Made by a program: the position numbers and the translations under genes. Below are positions 1 through 7,846 of a DNA stretch of 64,000 bases, piece after piece. The first letter of the stretch is position 1, and the number at the start of each line of letters is the position of its first letter. The stretch covers positions 310,001 through 374,000 of the forward strand of contig CAWEDI010000024.1 in the NCBI GenBank assembly GCA_963807735.1, read 5' to 3'. Origin of the DNA: Roseiarcus sp963807735. GTDB taxonomy: Bacteria; Pseudomonadota; Alphaproteobacteria; Rhizobiales; Beijerinckiaceae. The notes beneath the pieces are model-generated. The model saw nothing but the letters and a program-made list of their open reading frames with translations, made no database searches and was not told the origin of the DNA.

Positions 1-1
1 C

Positions 2-595
2 CGCTGCTGGCGTCCCGCGCGTCGCGCCTTTCTGGTTCCCGTCAGGGCCTTGGCCAAGCTCGTACGCGGCAAGCTCAGGGCCGCGCTGCGCGAGAAACGC
101 CCCGATCTCGTCCCGCCCGCCGCCGCCTGGACCAAGCCCTGGGTCGTCCATTGCACGCCCTGGGGCGCCGGCGACCAAGCCGTGCTCGATTATCTTGCCC
201 GCTACGTCTTCCGCGTCGCCGTCACCAACACGCGGATCGTCGGCCTCGACGATCAAGCCGTGACCCTGCGCTACAAGCACCGCAAGTCCAACCGCTGGCG
301 CGCCTGCCGCATGCCGGGCGAGGAGTTCATGCGCCGCTTTCTTCAGCACGTGCTGCCGAAGGGCCTCCACAAGGTCCGCTACTTCGGCCTCTGGCATCCC
401 TCCAAGCGCAAGGACGCCGCGCGCGCCCGTTTGCGGCTCCAACTCGACGGTCCCGCCAAGCCCCGCCAGGACGGCAGAAGCGCCGACGCCGCCGGGCCGG
501 AGAGATCAGAGGCGCCGAGGGTCTGCTCTTGCTGCGGCGCGGGCTTGCTCCGCTTTGTCCGCCCGCTTTCGCCGAAGCAGGCGCAAGGACCATGA
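2..595 (+). mobile_element. IS91-family transposase, 5' end outside window
   Basis: The reading frame is open from the left edge, so only the C-terminal ~197 residues are visible. The segment FLVPVRALAKLVRGK followed by YVFRVAVTNTRI and FGLWHPSKR is typical of the C-terminal half of IS91/IS801-type (HUH, Y2) transposases. A CxCCG zinc-type motif (VCSCCGAG) lies near the end. The catalytic HUH and tyrosine motifs would lie upstream of the window. IS91 elements move by a rolling-circle-like mechanism and can mobilise DNA beside their 3' end, which is the side facing the accessory genes here. Family call is confident; whether the element is intact cannot be judged. Confidence 0.85.
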
Positions 596-955
596 AGCTC
601 GAACCCTGTCCCCTCACGGCAAACACGGCGTCGCTCTCGCCTGCCTCGGCCAGGCCACGGGCGCCTATCGGCCGACGCCGCCAAATCGCTCCGCCATCAG
701 CGCGAAATGACGCTTGTCGCTCGCATTTCCGCCAACTCGACCGTCAAAATCGCGAGGCCTCTACGAAAGCATGCTTCCCCGCCCGTCCGGTCTCGCGCTT
801 GCCACGCGCACCGCGTCCCCTGAAATCTCCATAGAAGCCCAGCCGCAGCCGACTCCCACCGCGTTCAGTCCAACGGAGTTTTTGCGTCGGCTTCGCGCCG
901 CAAAAACTCGTGAATCGTTTTTGAGAGATAAGTCTCTCTGTCCGCAGGAGGCTTT
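596..955. other. Non-coding stretch after the IS91 transposase
   Basis: About 360 bases between the transposase stop and the stop of the next gene, which runs on the opposite strand. Open frames here overlap each other in low-complexity GC-rich sequence and show no recognisable domain. It should include the IS91 terminal region (terIS), but I could not place a definite end or a GTTC/CAAG target junction. Confidence 0.4.
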
Positions 956-1426
956 TCAATTCTGCCGAAAATACGGAAGCGACTTTGTCTTTAGCATCAC
1001 GATGGGAAAGGCCATTAGAATCGCTCCCGCGACGGCCGCGCCGACTCCGAGTGCGCCGCTAAGGACGCCTTCCCTCGAAGCTTCGACAAATTCGGCGATG
1101 CCGATTGGCAGGAACAAAGCAATGGCAGTTACGACGCCGGGGGAGAAGCGGCCCTTCGCCCTGATGACCTGCCAAATGTGAAAAAGAACCGCGTTAATAA
1201 GCATTAGCGACGCGTAGGCTAGGGGTGCCACAGGAAGAGCCGGTGCAAGCTCGGCGGAAACGATCCCTAGGACTATGACGACGGCGTTCGTAACGTAAAA
1301 GTCGTTCCACTCGACGGGAAGGCCGAGCGCCCCGCGCGCCCAATCGCGCCAGTTAAACGTATACTCCTCCATGACGTGCACGGCGTAGGCGGCTGTCGCA
1401 AGCCACGCCCATGTTTGTAATGCCAT
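956..1426 (-). CDS. HXXEE-domain membrane protein
   Basis: A 156-residue protein starting MALQTWAW. The motif HVMEE about 18 residues in is the HxxEE signature that names this family of small integral membrane proteins of unknown function. Four hydrophobic segments follow (ending around AYASLMLINAVLF, VVTAIALFLPIGIAEF and GVGAAVAGAILMAF). The chosen ATG has GGGGACGGA directly upstream on the coding strand. An upstream in-frame extension of about 64 residues is rich in Arg/Lys, has no ribosome site and overlaps the neighbouring hydrolase, so it was dropped. Function is unknown. Confidence 0.75.
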   Translation of the reverse strand: MALQTWAWLATAAYAVHVMEEYTFNWRDWARGALGLPVEWNDFYVTNAVVIVLGIVSAELAPALPVAPLAYASLMLINAVLFHIWQVIRAKGRFSPGVVTAIALFLPIGIAEFVEASREGVLSGALGVGAAVAGAILMAFPIVMLKTKSLPYFRQN

Positions 1427-1487
1427 TCCGTCCCCGTCACGATTTGAAGGATTTTGAGAGGCAGGCATCAAGAATGAGTTTTGCCGC

Positions 1488-2678
1488 TTAGCTGAATATC
1501 TCCGCCAACCAATCGAAAGCTCTTTGATTAAAGAGCGAACGCGCCCCCGATTCGCTATGTGCGCCCGCACCCTCTTCAACGCGAAATTTTTGAAAGACCT
1601 TGGGCGTTCTAATTCCATCGTATAAGCGCTTTGTCGTCACGCCAATTTCGTCCGCTTCCGCCGAGGCAATGAAGGCGGGGCAGCGGATATGATCGAGACG
1701 CCCCTCTAAGGTATACGCAGATAGCGCCTTCAGGTAGTCGAGAGGCGTCTCGACGCCGTGCACCAACAAGCCGCGCCGGATGGCCCAGCCCTTTATCGGA
1801 TCACGCCGCCGCCATTCAAGGATGCGTTCGAGCGCACCGAGGAGCATCCGATTGCCATCGGGTAGCGCGTTGGCGAGTGGTCCCGGCATGCGTGAACGCG
1901 CCTCATCGAGTACGCTAAATTGTCCGGGGTCGGCTACTAGCGCAGCGAGACTTTGGCATCCCGTGGCACCCCGCGGTGCGAGATAGCCCCCAAAACTGAT
2001 GCCCATCGAAACAATGCGGTCGGTTCTGACATCAGGTCGTGCCGTCGTGATCGCCAGAACCGCAGTCATCACGGACTCCCAATCAGGACGAAAAACAAGG
2101 CCTTCTTCGAGGCTGCGACCCTGTCCGGGGCCGTCGTAACTAAAAAAATGGTAGCCGCGCGCCAGAGCAGCAGTCCCGCTGAAAAAATACGCTTCCTCCG
2201 CGGTACTGTCGTAGCCCCCCGTCATAATAACCGTCGGCCGCGGCCCCTCAGCCGCAGCGCGGAAAAATAGCCCATGCAGGGACTTGCCTTCGTAGGGAAT
2301 TTCGAGCGTCTCGCCCCATCCTGGCCTGGCGCGCATGGCCGCGGCGAAAGCTTCGCTCTGACGTCGCAAAACATCATGCAGTCTTGACGCTCCTTTTTGG
2401 TCCATCAAAAACACGCCTGCGGTCCGATAGTAATTGGCAGCGCGCAACCAAGCTCCATGCGCGCTTGCGGCATTTCCCGCCAACTCACTTTTTGTCGCCT
2501 CAGCCGCGACATGATCGGCAAGTTGGAGCCATGCGCTTGTCCAGCTTTCCGGGTCGGTTTCCCTGACACGGGCGGCCGCCAGAAAGCACTCGGCCAGATC
2601 GGCTCCGCCTGCCTGAGCGTGGCCCGCGGTCCTTAGCCATTGTAGGGCGAGAAAGTCGTTCTTGAGAGGGAGGCGCAC
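1488..2678 (-). CDS. Alpha/beta hydrolase with N-terminal cap (pseudooxynicotine-hydrolase-like)
   Basis: A 396-residue serine hydrolase. After an N-terminal helical region of about 130 residues comes the alpha/beta fold: TVIMTGGYDST (oxyanion strand), SYDGPGQGRS, the nucleophile elbow GISFGG, an Asp region ASAEADEIG and a C-terminal His region GAGAHSESG. This layout matches the family that includes 2,6-dihydropseudooxynicotine hydrolase and FrsA-like esterases. I chose a GTG start because AAGGA lies 6 bases upstream; longer starts would run through a perfect palindrome at 2752-2768. Substrate cannot be inferred. It is transcribed toward the HXXEE gene, 61 bases away, and may share its transcript. 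Confidence 0.75.
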   Translation of the reverse strand: MRLPLKNDFLALQWLRTAGHAQAGGADLAECFLAAARVRETDPESWTSAWLQLADHVAAEATKSELAGNAASAHGAWLRAANYYRTAGVFLMDQKGASRLHDVLRRQSEAFAAAMRARPGWGETLEIPYEGKSLHGLFFRAAAEGPRPTVIMTGGYDSTAEEAYFFSGTAALARGYHFFSYDGPGQGRSLEEGLVFRPDWESVMTAVLAITTARPDVRTDRIVSMGISFGGYLAPRGATGCQSLAALVADPGQFSVLDEARSRMPGPLANALPDGNRMLLGALERILEWRRRDPIKGWAIRRGLLVHGVETPLDYLKALSAYTLEGRLDHIRCPAFIASAEADEIGVTTKRLYDGIRTPKVFQKFRVEEGAGAHSESGARSLFNQRAFDWLAEIFS

Positions 2679-2751
2679 GAGGTGTCCTTGCGAGACGCGG
2701 GGCCGATATACGCCGTGTGACCCTGAAGTCGATAACGCTCTGAGGTCTCTC

Positions 2752-2768
2752 AAAACCACTGTGGTTTT
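2752..2768. promoter_or_regulatory. Perfect 17-base palindrome upstream of the hydrolase
   Basis: AAAACCAC T GTGGTTTT is an 8-base perfect inverted repeat around one base. It lies about 75 bases upstream of the proposed GTG start of the hydrolase gene, where an operator would be expected. It could instead be a weak hairpin with a T-run. Its binding protein is unknown. Confidence 0.4.
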
Positions 2769-2770
2769 AA

Positions 2771-2807
2771 TGCAAAAGCGATGGTGCAGCAATCATGACT
2801 TCTGCAC
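2771..2807 (+). repeat. Short dispersed intergenic repeat, copy 1
   Basis: Contains GGTGCAGCAATCATGACTTC followed by TGCAC. Its core differs at two positions from the copy at 4244-4282 (CAATCA for CAGTCA, and TGCAC for TGTAC). It lies between genes. Confidence 0.55.
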
Positions 2808-3101
2808 CGCTAGTCCCTGATTTGCGGAGCCAACCGGCAAACGGTTTCGTAACCCATTGTCGACCCGTCATCTCGAACTATGGAAAGGGACTCAAGAGCG
2901 GGAAGCTGGCGAGGGTCTTCACGGCGGCGCTTCTCCTCCTCAAGAAGAAGGGTACGCGCTACGTCGAGAGCATCGCCGTCGGAGAAGCATTTTCGGGGCG
3001 TTTCAACAATCTGTGGGGGGTCACGCGTTTGGCGAGACTGATTACTTGGGTACAATCGCTTTATTATCAGAATAGCCAAGGCCAAAACCCCTAGATTTTC
3101 A

Positions 3102-3138
3102 GGCCGAAAGCGCCGTTGCAGCAGTCATGAGTTCGCCC
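3102..3138 (+). repeat. Short dispersed intergenic repeat, copy 2
   Basis: GGCCGAAAGCGCCGT followed by TGCAGCAGTCATGAGTTC. It matches the other copies over the GCAGCAGTCATGA core and over the upstream GGCC-AAA-GCG block. It lies 13 bases past the 3' end of the next small gene. Confidence 0.5.
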
Positions 3139-3150
3139 CGGAGCGCCGGA

Positions 3151-3573
3151 TCACTCTTCGACACGAACGAGGCTGCGCGCCCACGCCCTAGCCCCATTGC
3201 CCCCGCGCAGATAGACGGTTCCGTCTTCTCGGATCGAGGAAATAACGAACTTGCGGCCTAGAATGTCGTGCTTGTTCGTCACCGCCACATCAGGCGCAAG
3301 GCGCTGGGTGGCAATAGCCTCGTGATTCAAGTTGGTCATGATGTCGCCAATAATCGCGTCTCCGACGCGCCGCGAAACTGTCGAAATGTCGTAGCCAAAC
3401 TGGCGCGCAAGCTCGATCTGTTTTTGCGTCGGAACGCCTAAATCATTTTGTCCGTGAAACTGGGTATCCATGGCGTCGTAGATCATCGCCAACGCGACGC
3501 CGACCGTTTTATCCGACAAGTCGAGGCCGAGACGGCGTCCAAATCCAATCTGTGTCTCGGTAACTAGATTCAT
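3151..3573 (-). CDS. Hypothetical protein, 140 residues
   Basis: I do not recognise this protein. It starts MNLVTETQIGFGRR and has a balanced, soluble composition with no membrane segment or signal peptide. It looks mixed alpha/beta: a helical first half including TQKQIELARQFGYD, then a strand-rich end (GRKFVISSIREDGTVYLRGG). The start ATG has no strong ribosome site; a small inverted repeat CGAGT-T-ACTCG lies just upstream. It sits alone among other orphan genes in the accessory stretch. It could be a phage- or element-derived cargo gene, but nothing in the sequence proves that. Confidence 0.55.
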   Translation of the reverse strand: MNLVTETQIGFGRRLGLDLSDKTVGVALAMIYDAMDTQFHGQNDLGVPTQKQIELARQFGYDISTVSRRVGDAIIGDIMTNLNHEAIATQRLAPDVAVTNKHDILGRKFVISSIREDGTVYLRGGNGARAWARSLVRVEE

Positions 3574-3704
3574 TCGAGTTACTCGTATGGCCGCGAAAGC
3601 AGGGCCACAAGGCCTTGCGTCGGATCGTGAACGGCGGAGCTTTGAGAGATTGCGCCACCAGTCTTTATGGGCTGAAATCGGCTGGTGCAGGCATCTCGGG
3701 CGCG

Positions 3705-4082
3705 TCAGTCACGGCGGCGGCTCGACTTATTGGCTAACAGCACCGCGCCATAGACCACCGCGCCGATCGGCAGGTACGGCAGCCAGAAAAAGAAAATATC
3801 TCTGGCAGTGCGGCCCACAAACATCCAGAAGCCGACGTAGGCCTCCGTGATCTCGTGCTCGGTCTTCATCGTCTCCTTCAGCTCGGCGACGCGGCAAACT
3901 TCAGTCGCCGGCGTGTTGTCGCCCATCGAGCATGCCGAACCAACGAAGAAGCCCGGCGGATCGACGCCCGTCACCCACTTGGCCAATGAACGAGTGTTCT
4001 CGGGCAGCGCGAAGTAGAGCCAAAACGGCATTGTCAGCAGCACTAGAAGCCCAAACCAATTCCAGCCAGAGCTCCAATTCAT
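3705..4082 (-). CDS. Small two-segment membrane protein
   Basis: A 125-residue protein starting MNWSSGWNW. An N-terminal hydrophobic segment (FGLLVLLTMPFWLYFAL) and a C-terminal one (LPYLPIGAVVYGAVLLA) flank a polar loop of about 60 residues with two Cys (GSACSMG and EVCRV) that could form a disulfide if the loop is periplasmic. The ATG has AAGGAAA about 6 bases upstream and is preferred over a TTG seven codons earlier. Family and function are not recognised. Confidence 0.6.
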   Translation of the reverse strand: MNWSSGWNWFGLLVLLTMPFWLYFALPENTRSLAKWVTGVDPPGFFVGSACSMGDNTPATEVCRVAELKETMKTEHEITEAYVGFWMFVGRTARDIFFFWLPYLPIGAVVYGAVLLANKSSRRRD

Positions 4083-4243
4083 GAGCGTTTCCTTGCTCCG
4101 CAATGATCGGGATTATCCCATCGGGCGGCAGCGCGATGCCTTCTTGATTTGCAGAATTTCGAGCGGTGAAACACGGCGGGGGCTACCCCGCCCCGTGCGT
4201 CTTCTCGCATAGTCCGCAGTCTCTCATAAGCCCCAACACTTGG

Positions 4244-4282
4244 GGCCAAAACCGCGCGGTGCAGCAGTCATGACTTCTGTAC
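4244..4282 (+). repeat. Short dispersed intergenic repeat, copy 3
   Basis: GGCCAAAACCGCGCGG followed by TGCAGCAGTCATGACTTCTG and TAC. It is the closest match to copy 1 and lies about 80 bases upstream of the repeat-protein gene. Confidence 0.55.
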
Positions 4283-4365
4283 AGCCTGCCGTCTCGTAGG
4301 GCGAGATTCCCACTTGCAGATAATCGACTGTACGCCGATATCAAGGCTCCATACAGGAGACCTCT

Positions 4366-4680
4366 ATGAAGGAAGAAATTCGTCGCGCTATTGTCAGCAC
4401 CGCAGCTCTTAAGATCAATGGACACGCGCCATCAAGCATTTTCAGCTACGAGCGCAGCCAACACTCCTCAATGTCTGAGGGTTACGATTACGAAGCGGGG
4501 GCGCACTTTTCCGACTCATTCCATCACGGCACGGGCAGCCACTTTAATCTCTCGGTGGAGGGCAAAGACTTCAAAGGTTTCGACTACGGCGAAGGCCATC
4601 ACTTTTCAGGCTCGGTCAACGGCAACGCTGTGACGCTTTACGATTATGGCGAGGGTCAATATTTTCAGTACGCTGTTTAA
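4366..4680 (+). CDS. Small repeat protein with (Y/F)DYGEGxHF motifs
   Basis: A 104-residue protein with AGGAG 8 bases upstream of its ATG. Its last two thirds consist of four degenerate repeats: YDYEAGAHFSDSF (40-52), FHHGTGSHFNLSV (52-64), FDYGEGHHFSGSV (72-84) and YDYGEGQYFQYAV (92-104). The pattern is aromatic-Asp-Tyr-Gly-Glu-Gly-x-His/Tyr-Phe with short linkers such as EGKDFKG. There is no signal peptide or membrane segment. The repeats suggest a small beta-type fold or a ligand- or metal-binding surface (His and acidic residues recur), but that is inference. I know of no named family. A hairpin terminator follows at 4712-4737. Confidence 0.7.
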   Translation: MKEEIRRAIVSTAALKINGHAPSSIFSYERSQHSSMSEGYDYEAGAHFSDSFHHGTGSHFNLSVEGKDFKGFDYGEGHHFSGSVNGNAVTLYDYGEGQYFQYAV

Positions 4681-4711
4681 GCTAAACCCTATGAGCGTCC
4701 GATGGCCGGGA

Positions 4712-4737
4712 GCGATCTCTCAAAAGATCGCCGTTTT
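4712..4737 (+). terminator. Hairpin terminator after the repeat-protein gene
   Basis: GCGATCT-CTCAAA-AGATCGC forms a perfect 7-base stem with a 6-base loop, followed by CGTTTT. It begins 32 bases past the stop codon of the repeat-protein gene. Confidence 0.5.
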
Positions 4738-4738
4738 C

Positions 4739-4776
4739 GGCCCGAATCGCCGCGAGCAGATTGCATGAATTCTGAG
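4739..4776 (+). repeat. Short dispersed intergenic repeat, divergent copy 4
   Basis: GGCCCGAATCGCCGC followed by GAGCAGATTGCATGAATTCTG, which matches 15 of 21 positions of GTGCAGCAGTCATGACTTCTG and carries the same GGCC-AA-CG lead-in. Confidence 0.35.
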
Positions 4777-4862
4777 AGGCCGGCAATGTCCGCAACGGGT
4801 CGAATGCGGCCGTTGCCTCCCGCCAGCAATGTGCAGCGCCAAACGCCGGGATCGACGCGAAA

Positions 4863-5207
4863 TCAGCGGGCCCCGTCTCCGAAATCGACGAACTCCAGGG
4901 CGTCGATCGCCGCGTTCCTTTCATCTTCCTTCTGCTTCAGGGAAAGCTCCAACTGCCTGGTGCTGCCTACGCTGCTTCCCATCAGGACCAGCCCGCCAAG
5001 CCCAACGACTATCCCGACGATCATCCGAACCGGCATGACGGTCACCAGACCGAGCGCCAGGCAGACAACCAACGCTGCGCCGGCGAAGGCGCACGCGCGT
5101 CCTGCCGTGACGAGCTTGCGGCTGCGCCGGATCGCCTCTCGCAACTCGTCGATCTGCGCCTCAAGTCGCTCGATCTGCTCGGCTGGCGTCGGATCCGCTT
5201 CGAACAT
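4863..5207 (-). CDS. Coiled-coil membrane protein of unknown function
   Basis: A 114-residue protein from the ATG of MFEADPTPAEQIERL. Residues 8-30 form a likely coiled coil (QIERLEAQIDELREAIRR). Two adjacent transmembrane helices follow (AFAGAALVVCLALGLVTVM and MIVGIVVGLGGLVLMGSS), then a second short charged helix (QLELSLKQKEDERNAAIDAL). Both helical ends would face the same side of the membrane. It is not a family I can name. An upstream extension of 27 residues in the same frame has no ribosome site and was excluded. Confidence 0.65.
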   Translation of the reverse strand: MFEADPTPAEQIERLEAQIDELREAIRRSRKLVTAGRACAFAGAALVVCLALGLVTVMPVRMIVGIVVGLGGLVLMGSSVGSTRQLELSLKQKEDERNAAIDALEFVDFGDGAR

Positions 5208-5790
5208 CGAACTCTCAGGCGGCGCGGTCGGAGCGATCAGGAACTTGCAGCGTTCCACCCGCAAATCGGCGTCGCAACGCGAAGCCAATCGACATGCCGA
5301 ACTGAAATGACTTTTCTAACTCAGTCAATCGCGTCTCCGCGTCGGGTCGATCCGGTCATTAGCGGCGGACTCGTTCGGGCGCCGAATTTTAGACGCCGAC
5401 CACGAGCCGACCCACATCGCTGTGCAATTCTCGCGGCGCCGACAAAACTGCCTTTGCAAGCGCGCTACTTGCGCCGCGCGTCGCCGACCCTGTTCGACAA
5501 AACTTCGCTTTCTCAGAAATTCTCGTGTAGACTGTAAGGATGTTCACGCGACGGTCGCCGCGCCGTGTGAAGGGGCTCGAAGCGAGTAAACAGCGGTTTG
5601 AGTCAAGCCGTCGCCAGTGGCAAGATTGTACACTTAAACCTTTGAAAAAATTCTCTATACCAACCAAAAAGCGCGGCCCCCCGCGCTCCCGATCCTAGCG
5701 GAACGTTCGCCTTTCGCGCGCACGCGTCGCCACGCATTGCCGAACGCGTCGAAAGCGGCTTAAACCTTCCCATCCATCGGGAGGAAATCC
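5208..5790. other. Intergenic region before the binding-protein operon
   Basis: About 580 bases with no gene I can support; a 92-codon frame on the minus strand (5389-5667) has no recognisable feature. The right end includes an AT-rich stretch (5620-5670) that could hold the promoter of the downstream operon, and a hairpin AGCGCGG-CCCC-CCGCGCT at 5670-5687 with an A-run before it, which on the minus strand would read as a hairpin plus T-run. Confidence 0.4.
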
Positions 5791-6984
5791 ATGCCGGGCC
5801 TCAAGACCGCCGCGCTCGCGCTCGGCCTCATCGGCTTCGCCTTCGCCGCCTTCGCCGACGCCCCGCCCATTAAAATCGGTGTCCTGACGGACGCCTCCGG
5901 CCCGTTCGTCGATTCCGGCGGCCCCGGCTCGGTCGTCGCGGCGGAGATGGCGGTGAAGGATTTCGGCGGAGAGGTGCTCGGGCGAAAGGTCGAGATCGTG
6001 CTCGGCGACACGCTCAACAAGCCCGACGTCGCGGTCGGGATCGCGCGGCGCTGGTTCGACGTCGAGGGCGTCTCCGCCATCACCGACCTGCCGGTCACGC
6101 CGATCGCCTTCGCCGTGCAGGCGCTGGCGAAAGAGAAGAACCGCACCGTGCTCATCACCGCCGGCGCGACCACCGACATCACCTACAAGTTTTGCGCGAC
6201 CAATTCCTCGCATTGGGCCGACGACACTTATGAGATGGCGACCAGCATCGCCAAGGCGGAGGCCGCGAGCGGCGCCAAGACTTGGTTCTTCCTCACCGTC
6301 GACACCGCCTTTGGCGCGGCGCTGCAGAAGACCACGTCGGATGTCGTCGAGAAGGCGGGCGGCAAGGTGCTGGGCGCCGTCAAATATCCGATCAACGCGC
6401 CGGATTTCTCGTCGCTGCTATTGCAGGCGCAATCGTCGGGCGCGGACCGGATCGCGCTGGCGAGCGTCGGCGCCGATCTCGACAACCAGATCAAGCAGGG
6501 CGCGGAGTTCGGCATCGGCAAGGACGGCAAGCAGGCGATGGTCGGCTTCCTCGTCTATATCCAGAGCATCAACGCCATCGGTCTCCCGATCGCGCAAAAT
6601 CTCAAGCTGACCAGCGGATTCTACTGGGACCAGAACGACGAGGCGCGCGCTTTCGCCAAACGATTCTTTGAGGCGCGCCACATGATGCCCTCGCGCAATC
6701 ACGCCTCGATCTATGCGGCGGTCATGCATTATCTGAAGGCGATCAAGGCGGCGGGGACCGACGACGCGGCGGCCGTCGGCAAGGCGATGCGCGCCGCGCC
6801 GGTCGCCTATTTCGGCCATCCCGCGACCATGCGCTCGGACGGGCGCGTGATGTACGACATCACGCTCTATCGCGTGAAGACGCCGGCGGAATCCAAGGCG
6901 CCCTGGGACTATTACGAGAAGGTGCGCGACATCCCCGCGACGGAGGCGTTCCGCCCGCAAAACACCGAAGTCTGCGGGCCGTAA
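5791..6984 (+). CDS. Liv-type ABC transporter substrate-binding protein
   Basis: A 397-residue periplasmic protein with a signal peptide ending near FAAFADA, then the type I periplasmic-binding fold (IKIGVLTDASGPF, GVSAITDLPVTP, and a second lobe from WFFLTVDTAFG). This is the LivK/peripla_BP_6 family, which delivers amino acids, aromatic acids or other small carboxylates to ABC importers. GGGAGGAAATCC precedes the ATG. No permease or ATPase gene is adjacent, so it must work with a remote transporter or act in sensing. It is 10 bases from the amidohydrolase gene and probably co-transcribed with it, so its ligand may be a substrate of the two downstream enzymes. Confidence 0.88.
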   Translation: MPGLKTAALALGLIGFAFAAFADAPPIKIGVLTDASGPFVDSGGPGSVVAAEMAVKDFGGEVLGRKVEIVLGDTLNKPDVAVGIARRWFDVEGVSAITDLPVTPIAFAVQALAKEKNRTVLITAGATTDITYKFCATNSSHWADDTYEMATSIAKAEAASGAKTWFFLTVDTAFGAALQKTTSDVVEKAGGKVLGAVKYPINAPDFSSLLLQAQSSGADRIALASVGADLDNQIKQGAEFGIGKDGKQAMVGFLVYIQSINAIGLPIAQNLKLTSGFYWDQNDEARAFAKRFFEARHMMPSRNHASIYAAVMHYLKAIKAAGTDDAAAVGKAMRAAPVAYFGHPATMRSDGRVMYDITLYRVKTPAESKAPWDYYEKVRDIPATEAFRPQNTEVCGP

Positions 6985-6994
6985 GGAGAGGCGC

Positions 6995-7846
6995 GTGCTC
7001 GATTTTCCGATCATTGATTCCCACGTTCATCTGCTCGATCAGCGGCGGTTCGGCTATGGCTGGGCGAGCGGCGCGCCGACTTTGAAGCGGGATTGGCGGA
7101 TCGACGATCTCGTGCGCTCGACGATTCCTTATGAGATCGACGGCGTCGTGTTCGTCGAAGTCGACGTCGACATGCCGCAATATCTCGACGAGGCCGATTG
7201 GGTCGAGGAGATCGCCGCGACCGACAAGCGCCTGAAGGGCGCGGTCGTCTGCCTGCCGCTGGAGCGCGGCGCAGCGCTGGAGCCGGAGATCGAAAGGGTC
7301 GCCAGACTGAAGGTCGTGCGCGGCGTGCGGCGGCTGATCCAGAACCAGTCCGACCCCGATTACATGCTGCGTCCCGAGGTTCTCGCCGCGTTGAAGCTGC
7401 TGCCGAAATACGGGCTCGTGTTCGACATATGCATATTTCATACACAGCTCCCGAACACGCTCGAAATGGTCCGCCGCTGTCCGGAGGTGAGCTTCGTGCT
7501 CGACCATATCGGCAAGCCGGGGATCAAGGCGGGGCTGATGGAGCCGTGGCGCTCACAGATCGCCGAGCTGGCGAAGTTCGAGAACGTCGTTTGCAAGATT
7601 TCCGGCGTCACCACCGAGGCCGAGCATCATGCGTGGACTCCGGCGCAACTGCGGCCCTACCTCGATTGGGTGTTTGAACGCTTCGGCATAGAGCGCATCC
7701 TCTACGGCGGCGATTGGCCGGTTTCGCAATTGGCGGGCGACTATCTGCAATGGCTGACGACGCTCGAACAGGCGACCACTGACTTTACCGAGGGCGAGCG
7801 GCGCAACCTGTTCCGCGACAACGCGATCCGCGTCTATCGCTTATGA
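6995..7846 (+). CDS. Amidohydrolase of the sugar-lactonase type (COG3618)
   Basis: A 283-residue TIM-barrel metal hydrolase. The N-terminal metal-binding DSHVHL, the mid-barrel LDHIGKPG and the C-terminal GGDWPV motifs are those of the COG3618 group, which includes L-fucono- and L-rhamnono-lactonases and 2-pyrone-4,6-dicarboxylate-type lactonases. The GTG start is supported by AAGGAGAG just upstream. Its end overlaps the start of the FMN dehydrogenase gene by ATGA, so the two are translationally coupled. The order binding protein - lactonase-like - hydroxy-acid dehydrogenase suggests uptake of a lactone or its precursor, hydrolysis to a hydroxy acid and oxidation; that chain is inference. Confidence 0.85.
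   Translation: MLDFPIIDSHVHLLDQRRFGYGWASGAPTLKRDWRIDDLVRSTIPYEIDGVVFVEVDVDMPQYLDEADWVEEIAATDKRLKGAVVCLPLERGAALEPEIERVARLKVVRGVRRLIQNQSDPDYMLRPEVLAALKLLPKYGLVFDICIFHTQLPNTLEMVRRCPEVSFVLDHIGKPGIKAGLMEPWRSQIAELAKFENVVCKISGVTTEAEHHAWTPAQLRPYLDWVFERFGIERILYGGDWPVSQLAGDYLQWLTTLEQATTDFTEGERRNLFRDNAIRVYRL

Larger units (their letters stand above)
2679..3150. other. Intergenic region without a recognised gene
   Basis: About 470 bases between the hydrolase and the next small gene. Overlapping frames of 99 codons (+) and 91 codons (-) occupy 2795-3094, but neither has a recognisable domain or a clear ribosome site, so neither is called. The region holds the palindrome at 2752-2768 and two copies of a short dispersed repeat (2771-2807 and 3102-3138). 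Confidence 0.5.

Noticed and set aside
2795..3094. Overlapping small frames on both strands
   Set aside because: No ribosome site, domain or coding signal favours either; left as non-coding.
5389..5667. A 92-codon frame on the minus strand
   Set aside because: No recognisable features, and its start overlaps an AT-rich region more likely to be a promoter.
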